A stretch of 64,000 nucleotides of DNA from Planococcus sp. ISL-110 (GCF_018613575.1 NZ_JAGGPX010000009.1:1-64000), one strand, 5' to 3'; shown: positions 34,303 through 43,314, counted from the first letter of the stretch. Program-made: numbers and translations. Notes: generated by a model not told the origin, from the sequence alone.

Positions 34303-34346
34303 AGCAAAAAGCACAGCCGGACGAGTTTATCCGGCTGTGCTTTTTT
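34303..34346 (+). terminator. Terminator between the two YsnF-like genes
   Basis: AAAAGCACAGCCGG/CCGGCTGTGCTTTT perfect hairpin with T-run. Confidence 0.92.
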
Positions 34347-34364
34347 CAGTCCCGTTGCCCAAAG

Positions 34365-34391
34365 GTTTATCCGGCACACGACTACGGGTAA
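34365..34391 (+). promoter_or_regulatory. Sigma-B type promoter of the second YsnF-like gene
   Basis: GTTTAT (34365-34370), 15-bp spacer, GGGTAA (34386-34391), placed right after the preceding terminator. Confidence 0.7.
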
Positions 34392-34441
34392 ATGAATTTA
34401 AACAACGTCAATCGATGCAACTGACATGGGAGGAATTGAGC

Positions 34442-35254
34442 ATGGAGAAAAAAGGAAACAAACTCATCGGCCTTTTTGATGCGCAAGCGCAAGTGCTGAT
34501 CAAAGTCGGCGAATTGAAAGCAACAGGATACGCAGAAGAAGAACTGTATCTGGTATCAGCACAGGATGAACAAATCAGCTTGCTGATCGATCACACCACT
34601 GTCCATGTCGACACGCAGGACCGGGATAATTTCAAAGGCAAGGTCATTGCCTTTTTAGCCGGCGAAGACATCACGAAAGATGCCTTTAACCGGATGGGAT
34701 TGGAAGCGGAAGAAACAGATCATTATTTCCGGCAAGTCGAGAGCGGCAAACTCCTCCTGTATACGAACAGCGAACCTGCGTCTGCTTTCCAACCGGAAAC
34801 AGCTTTGCCAGCTGATCGAAAAAGTGATTTCTCTGATGCTCCCCCAAATGTCGAGGAACAGCGGCTTGCCCTTCACGAAGAACGCCTGAGCATCGATAAG
34901 GAAAAGGTCCAGACCGGTGAGGTCCACGTCCAGAAACAGCTGCTGGAAGAGGATAGAGAAATTCAGGTGCCCGTGGAACGGGAGGAAATCGTTATTGACC
35001 GGCGCCCCCTTTCTGAAGAAACGGATGCCGAAAAAGATGAGCAGGTGCTGACGCCGAAACAAGCTTATGAAAAAGGCGATGCCATCTATATTCCACTTTC
35101 AGAAGAGCGGCTGGATATCGGCAAAAAGACAGTGGTACGTGAAGAGATCGTCATCGGCAAGCGCAAAGTCCAAGACGTCCAAGTCATCAATGAAACGGTT
35201 CGACGTGAAGTAGCCGATGTTGAAGAACACGGGACGGTCCATAAAACCAATTAA
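34442..35254 (+). CDS. YsnF-like general stress protein (DUF2382), copy 2
   Basis: A 270-aa paralogue of the preceding gene with the same two-domain layout: stress domain (LIGLFDAQAQVLIKVGELKATGY) and DUF2382 repeats (LALHEERLSIDKEKVQTGEV, VPVEREEIVIDRRPL, IPLSEERLDIGKKTVV). The ATG at 34442 follows GGAGG at 8 nt; the frame is open 35 codons further but that part overlaps the promoter. The separate terminator and sigma-B promoter mean the two genes are independently transcribed though adjacent. It ends in a GCATTGC/GCAGTGC hairpin terminator at about 35290-35317. Confidence 0.88.
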   Translation: MEKKGNKLIGLFDAQAQVLIKVGELKATGYAEEELYLVSAQDEQISLLIDHTTVHVDTQDRDNFKGKVIAFLAGEDITKDAFNRMGLEAEETDHYFRQVESGKLLLYTNSEPASAFQPETALPADRKSDFSDAPPNVEEQRLALHEERLSIDKEKVQTGEVHVQKQLLEEDREIQVPVEREEIVIDRRPLSEETDAEKDEQVLTPKQAYEKGDAIYIPLSEERLDIGKKTVVREEIVIGKRKVQDVQVINETVRREVADVEEHGTVHKTN

Positions 35255-35289
35255 TAAAGCAACAAGCAAGCTTATACCAATATGCAAAT

Positions 35290-35317
35290 CAGCATTGCTT
35301 CTGGCAGTGCTTTTTTC
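35290..35317 (+). terminator. Terminator of the second YsnF-like gene
   Basis: GCATTGC-TTCTG-GCAGTGC hairpin followed by six Ts. Confidence 0.7.
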
Positions 35318-35556
35318 ATGTATAAAGTATGCGTTGTTTATTCAAGCACACCGGAATATAAATGTGAATGATAGGAAATAAAGTTATTTAGAGTTTAGAA
35401 ATCCATCAGCAATAGCCACTTCCACGAGCGCAAGACCGTGATGACGCACTGCATAAAAAGTCCTATCCACCAATGATTTATTAGCCTTTCATCAATCAAT
35501 CCCCCGCCGCCAGCCATGTTATACTGAAAAGACTCAATATGGAAAGGATGATCCTT

Positions 35557-36045
35557 TTGTCTGAACTGACTCATTTCAATGCCCAGGGCCGTGCCAAAAT
35601 GGTCGATGTCTCTGATAAGGAAGACAGCGTCCGCACAGCCCGTGCCACCACGTCCATTCTGCTGAACAAAGCAATCTACCAGCAGATCAAAGAAGGCACC
35701 AATAAAAAAGGCGATGTTTTCGCCGTCGCGCAGGTAGCCGGCATCATGGCCGCCAAAAACACTGCCCAAATCATCCCGATGTGCCATCCCTTGGCGCTCA
35801 GCGGTGTCGATATCGAATTTCAATGGAACGTCGATGAAGACGCCAATCACTTTGAAGTCCTGCTGACAGCTGAAGTTAAAACGAAAGGACCAACGGGCGT
35901 CGAGATGGAAGCTCTCACAGCCGCTTCAGCCGCAGCTTTGACGATCTACGATATGTGCAAAGCCGCCGGCAAGGAAATGGTCATTGGCCCGACCATGCTG
36001 CTCCAGAAAACCGGCGGGAAATCAGGCGATTACGCTCGCGGCTGA
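35557..36045 (+). CDS. moaC: Cyclic pyranopterin monophosphate synthase MoaC
   Basis: A 162-aa enzyme that converts the 3',8-cyclo-GTP made by MoaA into cyclic pyranopterin monophosphate, an early step of molybdenum cofactor synthesis. Signature segments are [27 protein letters not shown] and [30 protein letters not shown], with the active-site lysines in the first and last. The TTG at 35557 with AAAGGA at 8 nt gives the standard length; in-frame ATGs at 35539 and 35548 overlap the ribosome binding site. It is convergent with the moaB-moeB genes. moaA, moaD and moaE are not in the window. Confidence 0.95.
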   Translation: MSELTHFNAQGRAKMVDVSDKEDSVRTARATTSILLNKAIYQQIKEGTNKKGDVFAVAQVAGIMAAKNTAQIIPMCHPLALSGVDIEFQWNVDEDANHFEVLLTAEVKTKGPTGVEMEALTAASAAALTIYDMCKAAGKEMVIGPTMLLQKTGGKSGDYARG

Positions 36046-36092
36046 AGAAGCTGAACTACGAGGGCCACTTCACCACTCCATCAATTCCGCAA

Positions 36093-36138
36093 AAAAAGCC
36101 TATGGATCCGTCAGTTGAGACGGATCCATAGGCTTTTG
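36093..36138. terminator. Bidirectional terminator between moaC and moaB
   Basis: AAAAGCCTATGGATCCGTC/GACGGATCCATAGGCTTTT hairpin between convergent genes. Confidence 0.92.
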
Positions 36139-36175
36139 ATTTTACTGATTGGTGAAGCTTCTTCTCGTCAGCCAA

Positions 36176-36691
36176 CTAAGAGCGCGACTCACGATGCTTG
36201 GTCAATTCAGAGTAGATATGCTGGATTTCCGGCAGTATCAGACGCTCCATTGCCAGTTTTACGGCCCCACGGGAACCCGGCAGGACAAAGATGGCTTTAT
36301 CATTGGCCACACCGGCTGCTGCACGGCTTAAAAGTGCTTTTGTGCCAATGTCTTCGGAAAAACTGACGTAACGGAAGAGCTCGCCAAAACCGTCAATTTC
36401 TTTTTCAAAAAAAGGTTCGACCGCTTCCAGCGTGACGTCACGTTTAGCGATGCCTGTTCCTCCGGTGGTGACGATTACATCAATGCCATCCTTCTCCAGC
36501 CAGTCGGACATGATGACGCGAATGGCTGCAATGTCATCTTCTACTACGTCATAATCCACGAGTTCCAGCCCTTTATCCAAGGCAAGCCGCTGCACAAGCT
36601 GGCCCCCGGTGTCCGTTTCCTTTGTCCGCGTATCACTGATGGTCAATACCGCCATACGCACCTGATGATCCGTTTGGAACGATTCCGACAT
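36176..36691 (-). CDS. moaB: Molybdopterin adenylyltransferase-type protein MoaB/MogA
   Basis: A 171-aa trimeric enzyme of the MoCF_biosynth fold that adenylates molybdopterin before metal insertion. It has VLTISDTRTKETDTGGQLV, DVIVTTGGTGIAKRDVT (nucleotide-binding TGGTG) and VLPGSRGAVKLAMERLILPE. The size matches MoaB of Gram-positives. It lies 18 bp downstream of the moeB-like gene on the same strand, so the two are probably co-transcribed. The start has GGAGGGGG upstream. Confidence 0.93.
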   Translation of the reverse strand: MSESFQTDHQVRMAVLTISDTRTKETDTGGQLVQRLALDKGLELVDYDVVEDDIAAIRVIMSDWLEKDGIDVIVTTGGTGIAKRDVTLEAVEPFFEKEIDGFGELFRYVSFSEDIGTKALLSRAAAGVANDKAIFVLPGSRGAVKLAMERLILPEIQHIYSELTKHRESRS

Positions 36692-36709
36692 ACAAACTCC
36701 CCCTCCAGA

Positions 36710-37759
36710 TTACCCGAATACTTGATGATATATTTTCCGTCCTTCTGCCACATTATGGACACCGTGAATCAGCAAACGGCCATTTCCGAACAGCACCATG
36801 CGGTGATGGAAGACCTTTAATTCGACAAAATAAGGCGTCCGCTTCACCCCAGCCTCCAGACGGTTGCCGACTTTTTCCGCATCGTCCAAGGTAATGGGGC
36901 GATTTGGGTCAGGCAAGATCTGCACCGCGTCACGGCCGCATAAAACAGCATAGGAGCTCACGCCCGTTTCGGTGAGCGATGGGAATACCGCGTCCTGTCC
37001 ACAGGTTTTGCAGCCAGGATCTTTGATGCGCGCCACGCCGATATCCAGCTGGCTGTTGTCCCATAAATTGAAATGATGGATCTTTTTCCGCATCGCTTCG
37101 CGGTTGCCGCTCAGCCATTTCAATGCTTCTGTACACTGAAGCGCGGCCGTCACCTGAACCGCCGGTGAGATGATGCCGACCGTATCACAGGTTTCATTGA
37201 TTGCCGGAAGCACCGGCAACAGGCAACGGAAACAAGAGCTTGCCCCCGGTATGAATGGAAAAACCACTCCCGAACTGCCGACACAGGCGCCGTAGATCCA
37301 GGGCACGCCATATTTTACCGATGCATCGTTGATCAATAGGCGGGTTTCAAAATTATCGGTGGCATCAAGGATCAGATCGCTGACAGCTGCCAGTTTCTCC
37401 ATGCCAACTGCATCCAGATGCTCCAGATAAGTGAACAAACGCAAATCGCTGCGAATCGCTTTCAATCTTTGCTCTGCCGCTGCGACTTTCGGCAGCATCT
37501 GCTGGGCATCCTTTTCGGTGAAAAGCTGCTGGCGCTGGAGGTTCGATAGCTCTACATAATCACGATCGACCAAGTGTATCGTTCCGATGCCGGCACGTGT
37601 CAGCGTTTCAGCGATTGCCGATCCTAAAGCCCCGCAGCCGATGATGGTGACAGTCGATAAGGCCAGCTTTTGCTGGCCGGTTTGGCCAAGCGGTTTGAAT
37701 AAGACTTGCCTTGAATAGCGTTCATCCACGTTGGTTCCCACTTTCTGTCGCTTGATCAC
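36710..37759 (-). CDS. moeB: MoeB/ThiF-family adenylyltransferase
   Basis: A 349-aa E1-like enzyme expected to adenylate the C-terminal glycine of MoaD (or ThiS) for sulfur transfer. It contains DERYSRQVLFKPLGQTGQQKL, the nucleotide motif VTIIGCGALGSAIAETL, the catalytic-region DATDNFETRLLINDA and two CxxC zinc pairs (CFRC and CKTC). The C-terminal ~90 residues keep the rhodanese/ubiquitin-like tail region seen in longer MoeB proteins, but I see no clear rhodanese active-site CxxG loop. Start is a GTG with AAAGG upstream; a GTG at VDERYSRQ, ten codons in, is an alternative. It sits between moaB and modC. Confidence 0.9.
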   Translation of the reverse strand: MIKRQKVGTNVDERYSRQVLFKPLGQTGQQKLALSTVTIIGCGALGSAIAETLTRAGIGTIHLVDRDYVELSNLQRQQLFTEKDAQQMLPKVAAAEQRLKAIRSDLRLFTYLEHLDAVGMEKLAAVSDLILDATDNFETRLLINDASVKYGVPWIYGACVGSSGVVFPFIPGASSCFRCLLPVLPAINETCDTVGIISPAVQVTAALQCTEALKWLSGNREAMRKKIHHFNLWDNSQLDIGVARIKDPGCKTCGQDAVFPSLTETGVSSYAVLCGRDAVQILPDPNRPITLDDAEKVGNRLEAGVKRTPYFVELKVFHHRMVLFGNGRLLIHGVHNVAEGRKIYHQVFG

Positions 37760-37818
37760 TCAAGCCTTTTCTTCATTGCAATAAGTTTACCATTCGCGCC
37801 CCAAAACTGCAGTCAGCA

Positions 37819-38457
37819 TTAGTATGCCGTCTTTTTAATCATCTGTCCGTTTTCTATCCGCATGACGCGGTCTGCCAGTTTTTCGGCATCCGCAATCCGG
37901 TGAGTCACAAAGATGATCGGGATTTGCCATTGCTCGTGGATCCGCAGCAGTTCATCCTGGCAGCGGTCACGGTTGGCATCATCCAAGGCTGAAAACGGTT
38001 CATCGAGCAGCAGGATATCCGGCTGAGCAGCCAAAGAACGCGTCAATGCCACACGCTGTTTTTCACCGCCCGAAATCTGATGCGGGTATTTGCCAAGCAG
38101 GCCAGTAATGCCGAGTATTTTCGTCAGTTCGGTAATATGCGATACATCCGCCCTCTTCGGCAGCGCGTACAGGATGTTTTGTTCGACGCTCAAATGCGGA
38201 AACAACGCGTAGTCCTGAAACAAATAGCCGACTTTTCTCTTTTGGATCTTCAGCGGCTTTTGCCCTTCGCTGTAAAAATCCCGGCCATTCAAGGAAATCA
38301 TACCTGCATCCGGATGGACAATCCCCGCCAAGCAATTCAGCAGCGTGGTTTTGCCCGAACCGGAAGAACCGACCAGCGCCAGGATTTCCCGGTCCAGTTC
38401 GAATTGCATCTCCAAACTAAAATGATCTAATTGTTTCTGAAAATCCACTAAAAGCAT
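37819..38457 (-). CDS. modC: Molybdate ABC transporter ATP-binding protein (short ModC)
   Basis: A 212-aa ATPase from the ATG at 38457. Walker A is GSSGSGKTTLLN, the Q-loop QKRKVGYLFQDYALFPH, the signature ISGGEKQRVALTRSL, Walker B DILLLDEPFSALD, and the H-loop FVTHRI. It lacks the C-terminal Mop (molybdate-binding TOBE) domain of long ModC proteins such as that of E. coli (about 350 aa). It follows modB after four bases and completes the modABC order. The start was chosen for GGAGG ten bases ahead. Confidence 0.9.
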   Translation of the reverse strand: MLLVDFQKQLDHFSLEMQFELDREILALVGSSGSGKTTLLNCLAGIVHPDAGMISLNGRDFYSEGQKPLKIQKRKVGYLFQDYALFPHLSVEQNILYALPKRADVSHITELTKILGITGLLGKYPHQISGGEKQRVALTRSLAAQPDILLLDEPFSALDDANRDRCQDELLRIHEQWQIPIIFVTHRIADAEKLADRVMRIENGQMIKKTAY

Positions 38458-38461
38458 GGGC

Positions 38462-39145
38462 TCACTCCCTCCCAATTCGTATAGCGGTCTTTTTACGCCA
38501 GTAGTTGACCCAGGTGATGGCGGCTACTCCAAGCGAGGAAATGATCAACACCCAAAACAAGGATTTCTCCATATTCCCTGCTTCATAGGCAAAGTAAATC
38601 GCCAGCGGAACTGTTTCCGTAACACCCGGGATGTAGCCGGCAATCATCAATGTGGCACCGAATTCGCCGATGCCGCGCGCAAAGGCCAGGATTAGGCCCG
38701 CGAGAATGCCCGACCAGGCCAGCGGAAAGGTGATGGTCCGGAAAATACGGCATTCGGATACCCCCATCGTCCGCGCCACGTTCTCCCAGCGCGGATCCAC
38801 TTTTTCATAGGCGGCCAGGACACTTTGGTACATCAGCGGCAAAGACACTACGAACGAAGCGATGGCCGCACCTATCCAGGTGAAGACCACTCGAAAGCCG
38901 AACCATTGCTCCAATAAGATGCCCAGTGGGCCATTGGCGCCGAACAGGACGATCAAGCCGAAGCCGATGACCGTTGGCGGCAAGACCAAAGGCAGCAGAA
39001 TCAAGGCTTCAACCAAACTTTTTCCGAAAAAGTCACGCCTGTTCATCAATCGTGCCAGTGCCAGGCTGACCACAAAGACAAAAAACGTGGAAATAATAGC
39101 GACTCTCAACGATAGCCAAAGCGGAGACAGATCATACGGCATCAC
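38462..39145 (-). CDS. modB: Molybdate ABC transporter permease ModB
   Basis: A 227-aa membrane protein with five or six TM segments and the EAA loop WENVARTMGVSECRIFRTITFPLAWSG. It also has the ModB-typical LPPTVIGFGLIVLFGANGPLG and FARGIGEFGATLMIAGYIPGVTET. The ATG overlaps the modA stop codon (ATGA), so translation is coupled. Substrate is molybdate (possibly also tungstate), judged by the neighbouring cofactor genes. Confidence 0.93.
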   Translation of the reverse strand: MMPYDLSPLWLSLRVAIISTFFVFVVSLALARLMNRRDFFGKSLVEALILLPLVLPPTVIGFGLIVLFGANGPLGILLEQWFGFRVVFTWIGAAIASFVVSLPLMYQSVLAAYEKVDPRWENVARTMGVSECRIFRTITFPLAWSGILAGLILAFARGIGEFGATLMIAGYIPGVTETVPLAIYFAYEAGNMEKSLFWVLIISSLGVAAITWVNYWRKKTAIRIGRE

Positions 39146-39912
39146 GGCGTTGCTCCTTCTGGCGCCAAAAAGCCGTATTCCTCCAGAATGGCCTGCCCTT
39201 CTGGACCGGTGACAAAGTCCAGAAAAGCCGCAGCTTCCTGCTGTTTTTCTGAAGCCGCCACAACAGCCCCCGGGTAAACGACAGGATCCCTTTGTCCAGG
39301 CACCTCGAGCGTCCCTGCTATTTCCCGGGAAATAACGGCATCGGAAGAATAAATGATCCCAAGTCCGGCATTTCCGCTTTCGACATAAGTCACGACTTGC
39401 CGCGCGTCTTTGGCATAGATGAGGCGGCCTTCAAGCGGCTCCCACAACCCCTGGCTTGCCAGGGCCTGCTTTGTATAATCCCCAAGCGGCACGCTGTCCG
39501 GCTCTCCAACGGCAATGGTTTCCTGCGTCTTTAGTAACAATGACGCAACATCCGCCGTTTGCGGAAATTTCTCCAAAGAAGCCAGAACCAGGCGATTTTC
39601 AGCAAAAGGCACGATGCTGTCTGACTTTATGAGCTGTTGCGATTCGAGTATTGCCATATCCTTTTCGCTGGCCGACAAAAACAGGTCCGCGGGTGCGCCC
39701 TGCTCGATTTGGCTTCTCAGCTTGCTGGAGGAGCCGTAGTTAAAACTCAACTCGATATCCGGCTCTGCCTCATAAAACTTCTCTTCCATCTTTTTCATCA
39801 CTTCTGTCAGGCTGGAGGCGGTCGAAACCAGCAGTTCGCCGTTATTTGCAGATGTATTGCTGCAGCCGCTCATGAGCATCGCCAGACTTATAAGACCGAT
39901 CATTTTTTTCAT
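39142..39912 (-). CDS. modA: Molybdate-binding lipoprotein ModA
   Basis: A 256-aa solute-binding protein with a signal peptide ending in the lipobox MSGC (Cys17). The mature part has LLVSTASSLTEVMKKMEEKF, NYGSSSKLRSQIEQGAPADLFLSASEKDM and YAKDARQVVTYVESGNAGLGIIYSSDA, which hold the oxyanion-binding serines and the conserved tyrosine region of ModA. It heads the modABC operon, divergent from the S-box-controlled oxidoreductase. I looked for a Moco riboswitch upstream and did not find one. Confidence 0.94.
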   Translation of the reverse strand: MKKMIGLISLAMLMSGCSNTSANNGELLVSTASSLTEVMKKMEEKFYEAEPDIELSFNYGSSSKLRSQIEQGAPADLFLSASEKDMAILESQQLIKSDSIVPFAENRLVLASLEKFPQTADVASLLLKTQETIAVGEPDSVPLGDYTKQALASQGLWEPLEGRLIYAKDARQVVTYVESGNAGLGIIYSSDAVISREIAGTLEVPGQRDPVVYPGAVVAASEKQQEAAAFLDFVTGPEGQAILEEYGFLAPEGATP

Positions 39913-40077
39913 TTCAAGGACTCCTTATTCGTCTAAAATAGAGCTTGCCCATTGCGGCAAATTCTCCACGTACTTCCAGTATAACGCCCGCTGGAGAGAA
40001 GCTGAATAATTTTCCGAATAATCTTGTAAGAAGCGGAGCGATTGGGTAAAATGAGGCATATAAAAAAAATAACGCAT

Positions 40078-40189
40078 CACCTTATCAAGAGAGGCAGAGG
40101 GAATGGCCCGATGACGCCCGGCAACCGCCAGTTCACTAACTGGAATGGTGCCAAATCCACCAGAACCGCAATGTTCTGAAAGATGAGGA
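40078..40189 (+). ncRNA. SAM riboswitch (S-box)
   Basis: The S-box core is intact: CTTATCAAGAGAGGCAGAGGG, ACTGGCCC-type GAATGGCCCGATGACGCCCGG, CAACCGCCAGTTCACTAACTGG, AATGGTGCCAAATCC, and the closing GAACCGCAATGTTCTGAAAGATGAGG. It lies directly upstream of a molybdopterin oxidoreductase gene, not a classic methionine gene. Confidence 0.95.
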
Positions 40190-40245
40190 AGAGAATTTAT
40201 TTACAGACAGCCACTCTTCCCCTTTTTAGCGGAAGAGTTTTATTT
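40187..40245 (+). terminator. S-box expression platform: antiterminator and terminator
   Basis: Three short segments compete: GGAAGAG (40187-40193, overlapping the P1 3' strand), CTCTTCC (40214-40220) and GGAAGAG (40231-40237). Pairing 1:2 is the antiterminator; pairing 2:3, followed by TTTTATTTATTT, is the terminator that forms when SAM locks P1. Confidence 0.8.
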
Positions 40246-40263
40246 ATTTAGAGGAGTGATGGC

Positions 40264-40932
40264 ATGAAGCTGAGCAAAGCCGAACGGATCAAACGAACGC
40301 GGGTCCCTGTAGTGGATCCCTCATTGGCAGAACGTCTGCCCCCGGGGCAAGTCCTGACCGAACGCTTTCCTGTTCTTCACGAAGGCGAAGTGCCTGTATA
40401 CGATATGGCCGCTTGGACACTGAAAATCTTTGGCCAGGTCGATAAGGAAGTCACCCTGCATTACGACGATCTATTAAAATTGCCGCAAACGACCGTGACC
40501 CGTGATATCCATTGCGTAACGCGCTGGTCCCGTTTCGATAATACGTTTACAGGCGTCCGCTTTATCGACTTGATGAAAGAATTGGGCGTCACGCCGAAAA
40601 GCGGTTACGTCATGCTTCACGGCGATTACGACTACACCACCAATGTCGCCCTGTCGGATCTCGACCGGGCGGACGTGCTGCTTGCCCATTCGCTTGACGG
40701 CGAGCCACTTACTGCAAAACACGGCTATCCCTTGCGCTTCGTAGTGCCCCATCTGTATTTTTGGAAAAGCGTCAAATGGGTTCGCGGTATTGAATTCATT
40801 GATGAAAACCAACCGGGCTTTTGGGAGCAGAACGGCTTCCACATGAACGGCGACCCGTTCAAGGAAGAGCGCTTTTCTGGGGAAGACCTGGAAATTCCAG
40901 ATGATGAATGGGAGAAAAAAGATTTCGACTGA
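40264..40932 (+). CDS. Molybdopterin-dependent oxidoreductase, sulfite-oxidase/MsrP (YuiH) family
   Basis: A 222-aa protein of the sulfite-oxidase fold. The molybdenum-ligand cysteine lies in TVTRDIHCVTRWSRFDNTFTGVRF (near residue 84), with GYPLRFVVPHLYFWKSVKWVRGIEF in the substrate/cofactor region. No twin-arginine signal peptide is visible, so it is probably cytoplasmic like B. subtilis YuiH, unlike periplasmic MsrP/YedY. The start has GAGGAG upstream. It is controlled by a SAM riboswitch and sits beside molybdate-uptake and cofactor genes. The S-box suggests a role in methionine sulfur economy, for example reducing methionine sulfoxide; that is inference. Confidence 0.9.
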   Translation: MKLSKAERIKRTRVPVVDPSLAERLPPGQVLTERFPVLHEGEVPVYDMAAWTLKIFGQVDKEVTLHYDDLLKLPQTTVTRDIHCVTRWSRFDNTFTGVRFIDLMKELGVTPKSGYVMLHGDYDYTTNVALSDLDRADVLLAHSLDGEPLTAKHGYPLRFVVPHLYFWKSVKWVRGIEFIDENQPGFWEQNGFHMNGDPFKEERFSGEDLEIPDDEWEKKDFD

Positions 40933-41021
40933 TTCCGGCTAGTCTTATGATTCCAAGGCAACTGAACTGTCACTTTAAGAGATAACTTGCATCAATTTCG
41001 AACTTTATTTTGCTTATTATT

Positions 41022-41068
41022 TTAAAGAACCCATCAACCTTTTATGCGAGGGTTGATGGGTTCTTTAA
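41022..41068. terminator. Bidirectional terminator
   Basis: AAAGAACCCATCAACC/GGTTGATGGGTTCTTT perfect hairpin after the oxidoreductase gene. Confidence 0.9.
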
Positions 41069-41277
41069 ATCATATATAAAATTTATGGCAGCTTCCGATA
41101 ATCAACGATATGTAAACTGAGTACTTGATCAGAATTCTCTTCTATTTCATTTACACAAGATATTTTACGTTCTCCTATAATTAAAATTTAGCATTATAAA
41201 TAAAGTTGGAAAGGTTAATTTACCTACTCTATCTTCTATTTTCTATCTCTTTAAACACTGGATAATGAATTCTCTGT

Positions 41278-43272
41278 TTAACCTAAATCGTTTCTCTCTT
41301 TTAACATCGTGAATCTTTCAGTTTTAGTATCAAAAGATATAGACACACTTTCAATTTTTTGATTTTGCTCAAGCGTAATAATTCGTTTTTTCTCGGTCAA
41401 CCCTTCAGCTATCGTATTGAAGCAGTAAATCAGCAGCATGAAGACGAAAATCGGCGGGAGGATCATCCAGAATTGCTGGGTGACGAACGCCTCCCTGGAG
41501 ATGGCAATCATTCCGGACAGCTCATAAATTTCTGGAATAAGTCGCCCGGGACCGTCCTGACTTGCTGCACCTCCCACGAAGATCGACAAGATGCCCAAAT
41601 GTACAAACATCTGGAGCACTTGCACGACTTGCTGTGTCCAGTTCAGCACAAGCTTTGGCCACAACTGTGGATTGATGTGCTTAACCAAAATCCAAATCAG
41701 GGAACCACCCATCAAGACAGAGCTCTGCACATACTCTTTCTTCAGTGTTTCGTTCATTTCGTTGCCAATCGAGCTCATCGTGATCGGCAACACAATGAGT
41801 GACATGATCAATATTTGAATAGCGAGACGTTCAGGTAAGGTGGTGGTCCAATCTCCATGATTAATGAGGACTGGCACGAGTAACACAAAGACCAGCAGGC
41901 TTAAGGGCAGGAAATGCATCCCATCGGCAATCGAGGTCACGGCTTTTCTGATTCTATTGTTTAAATAGAAGACATAGATGAAGCCGAATACATAACCTGC
42001 AGCGATGCGGACCGTAGCAATGATGAATGTGATGGCAATGGTGTATTTGATGCCCACCAGCAATTGCTGGAAAATCGAATAACCATAAGGATCCGTTCCG
42101 AATGGAAGTTCGGAAGAAGGCGGATGTGGGGCACTGCTCAACATGCTGCCATCATCTGCATATAAGTATTGCGTTTGGCCGACCTGGTCATCGAAAAAGA
42201 GAAAGTAGAAGAGACTAATGAAGAACAGTCCTAAAACGATCAAGGATGGAATCGTGATTTTCAAACGCGAAAGGAAAACCGATCGCAACTTTGGAAAAAT
42301 TTTCGTCGTCTCTTTTCTCTCTCTCCTGAAGATTGAGGAAATGAGTGCGCACATCTGAGTGACATCCAGTAAATGCAAATTAAACTTCCCAAAAACAGTA
42401 TTCCGTTCGATACGTTCTTTATTGATCATCAGTTCAACGAATGCGTAAAAAAGAAAGAACGGCGTGAAAACCGTTGCGAGGATAAACGTGATCCCTTTCG
42501 GTGTGAAATCATTTCTTAGGTAATAAAGGATGCCCTCTATTCCAAACAGATGCTCGATGATGAGCAACGAAGAGATGGTGAGCCACACAATGGATTTCGA
42601 CTGGAAGAACAAGCTTTTCAGTACATTGGAGGTGCAATGCTTCAGTAAAACCTCGGTATTTCCCAACCCTTTGCCTTTCGCAAGATCCACGTAAGGCTGC
42701 TTCCATTCGGCTTCAAAAAGAAGGACGAACAATTTGAAGAACAGCAGCGTCGGAAGAACCGACAAACAAAGGATCGGTGCCAAATAAACCAAATCGCCAC
42801 CCAGGCTGTAGAAGTCGAGGACCAGGTAACCGGTTATTGCATAGATTTGGACGACCGCGATTTGAATCAGGAATATGTATGAAAAATCCGGGAACGACTC
42901 CAACACTTTTGCAGATTGCAAAATGATGGGTTTTGTACGTCCTTTTGACAGCATCACCAGCATTGCGAGTCCAAACGACAGCAAGAGTGCAAGGAGTAAT
43001 GCAGCAATCAAAATTGGCATGGAATAAAGATAAGGACCGGTTAAATAGTGTGAAAAGGAGACATCAACCATATCGAACGTACCAGGAACACGGTAATTGA
43101 GCTGCCACTCGGCAGGGCGCAGCAAGGCAGTCAGTACTTGCCAGCATGTCTGGAAAAACAAGCGAATGTCGAACAATTGACCGGGTGAAAAGAGAACGGG
43201 AGCACAGCTGATCAACAGTATCCCGAGTAAGCCGAGTAAATATTTTAACGGGATGAGAACAATGTTTTTCAA
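41278..43272 (-). CDS. Fused OppB-OppC type ABC permease
   Basis: A 664-aa polytopic protein joining two permeases that are normally separate. The first ~310 residues resemble OppB/DppB, with an EAA-like loop PYVDLAKGKGLGNTEVLLKHCTSNVLKSLF. The second half starts with a basic linker, then a TM, then the OppC hallmark PFGTDPYGYSIFQQLLVGIKYT and a second EAA-like loop EYVQSSVLMGGSLIWILVKHINPQL. So one polypeptide would form the whole membrane channel. No ATPase or binding-protein gene is nearby. The start is TTG with GGAGG seven bases upstream. It follows a 108-aa membrane protein gene by 42 bp. The substrate (peptide, nickel or export) is unknown. Confidence 0.78.
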   Translation of the reverse strand: MKNIVLIPLKYLLGLLGILLISCAPVLFSPGQLFDIRLFFQTCWQVLTALLRPAEWQLNYRVPGTFDMVDVSFSHYLTGPYLYSMPILIAALLLALLLSFGLAMLVMLSKGRTKPIILQSAKVLESFPDFSYIFLIQIAVVQIYAITGYLVLDFYSLGGDLVYLAPILCLSVLPTLLFFKLFVLLFEAEWKQPYVDLAKGKGLGNTEVLLKHCTSNVLKSLFFQSKSIVWLTISSLLIIEHLFGIEGILYYLRNDFTPKGITFILATVFTPFFLFYAFVELMINKERIERNTVFGKFNLHLLDVTQMCALISSIFRRERKETTKIFPKLRSVFLSRLKITIPSLIVLGLFFISLFYFLFFDDQVGQTQYLYADDGSMLSSAPHPPSSELPFGTDPYGYSIFQQLLVGIKYTIAITFIIATVRIAAGYVFGFIYVFYLNNRIRKAVTSIADGMHFLPLSLLVFVLLVPVLINHGDWTTTLPERLAIQILIMSLIVLPITMSSIGNEMNETLKKEYVQSSVLMGGSLIWILVKHINPQLWPKLVLNWTQQVVQVLQMFVHLGILSIFVGGAASQDGPGRLIPEIYELSGMIAISREAFVTQQFWMILPPIFVFMLLIYCFNTIAEGLTEKKRIITLEQNQKIESVSISFDTKTERFTMLKERNDLG

Positions 43273-43314
43273 GCAAATCCCTCCTTTCGGTGAGTGGATT
43301 TTGAATAACTGCCG

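Noticed and set aside
39913-40077. Molybdenum cofactor riboswitch upstream of modA
   Set aside because: I could not find the conserved Moco motif; only short, weak inverted repeats are present.
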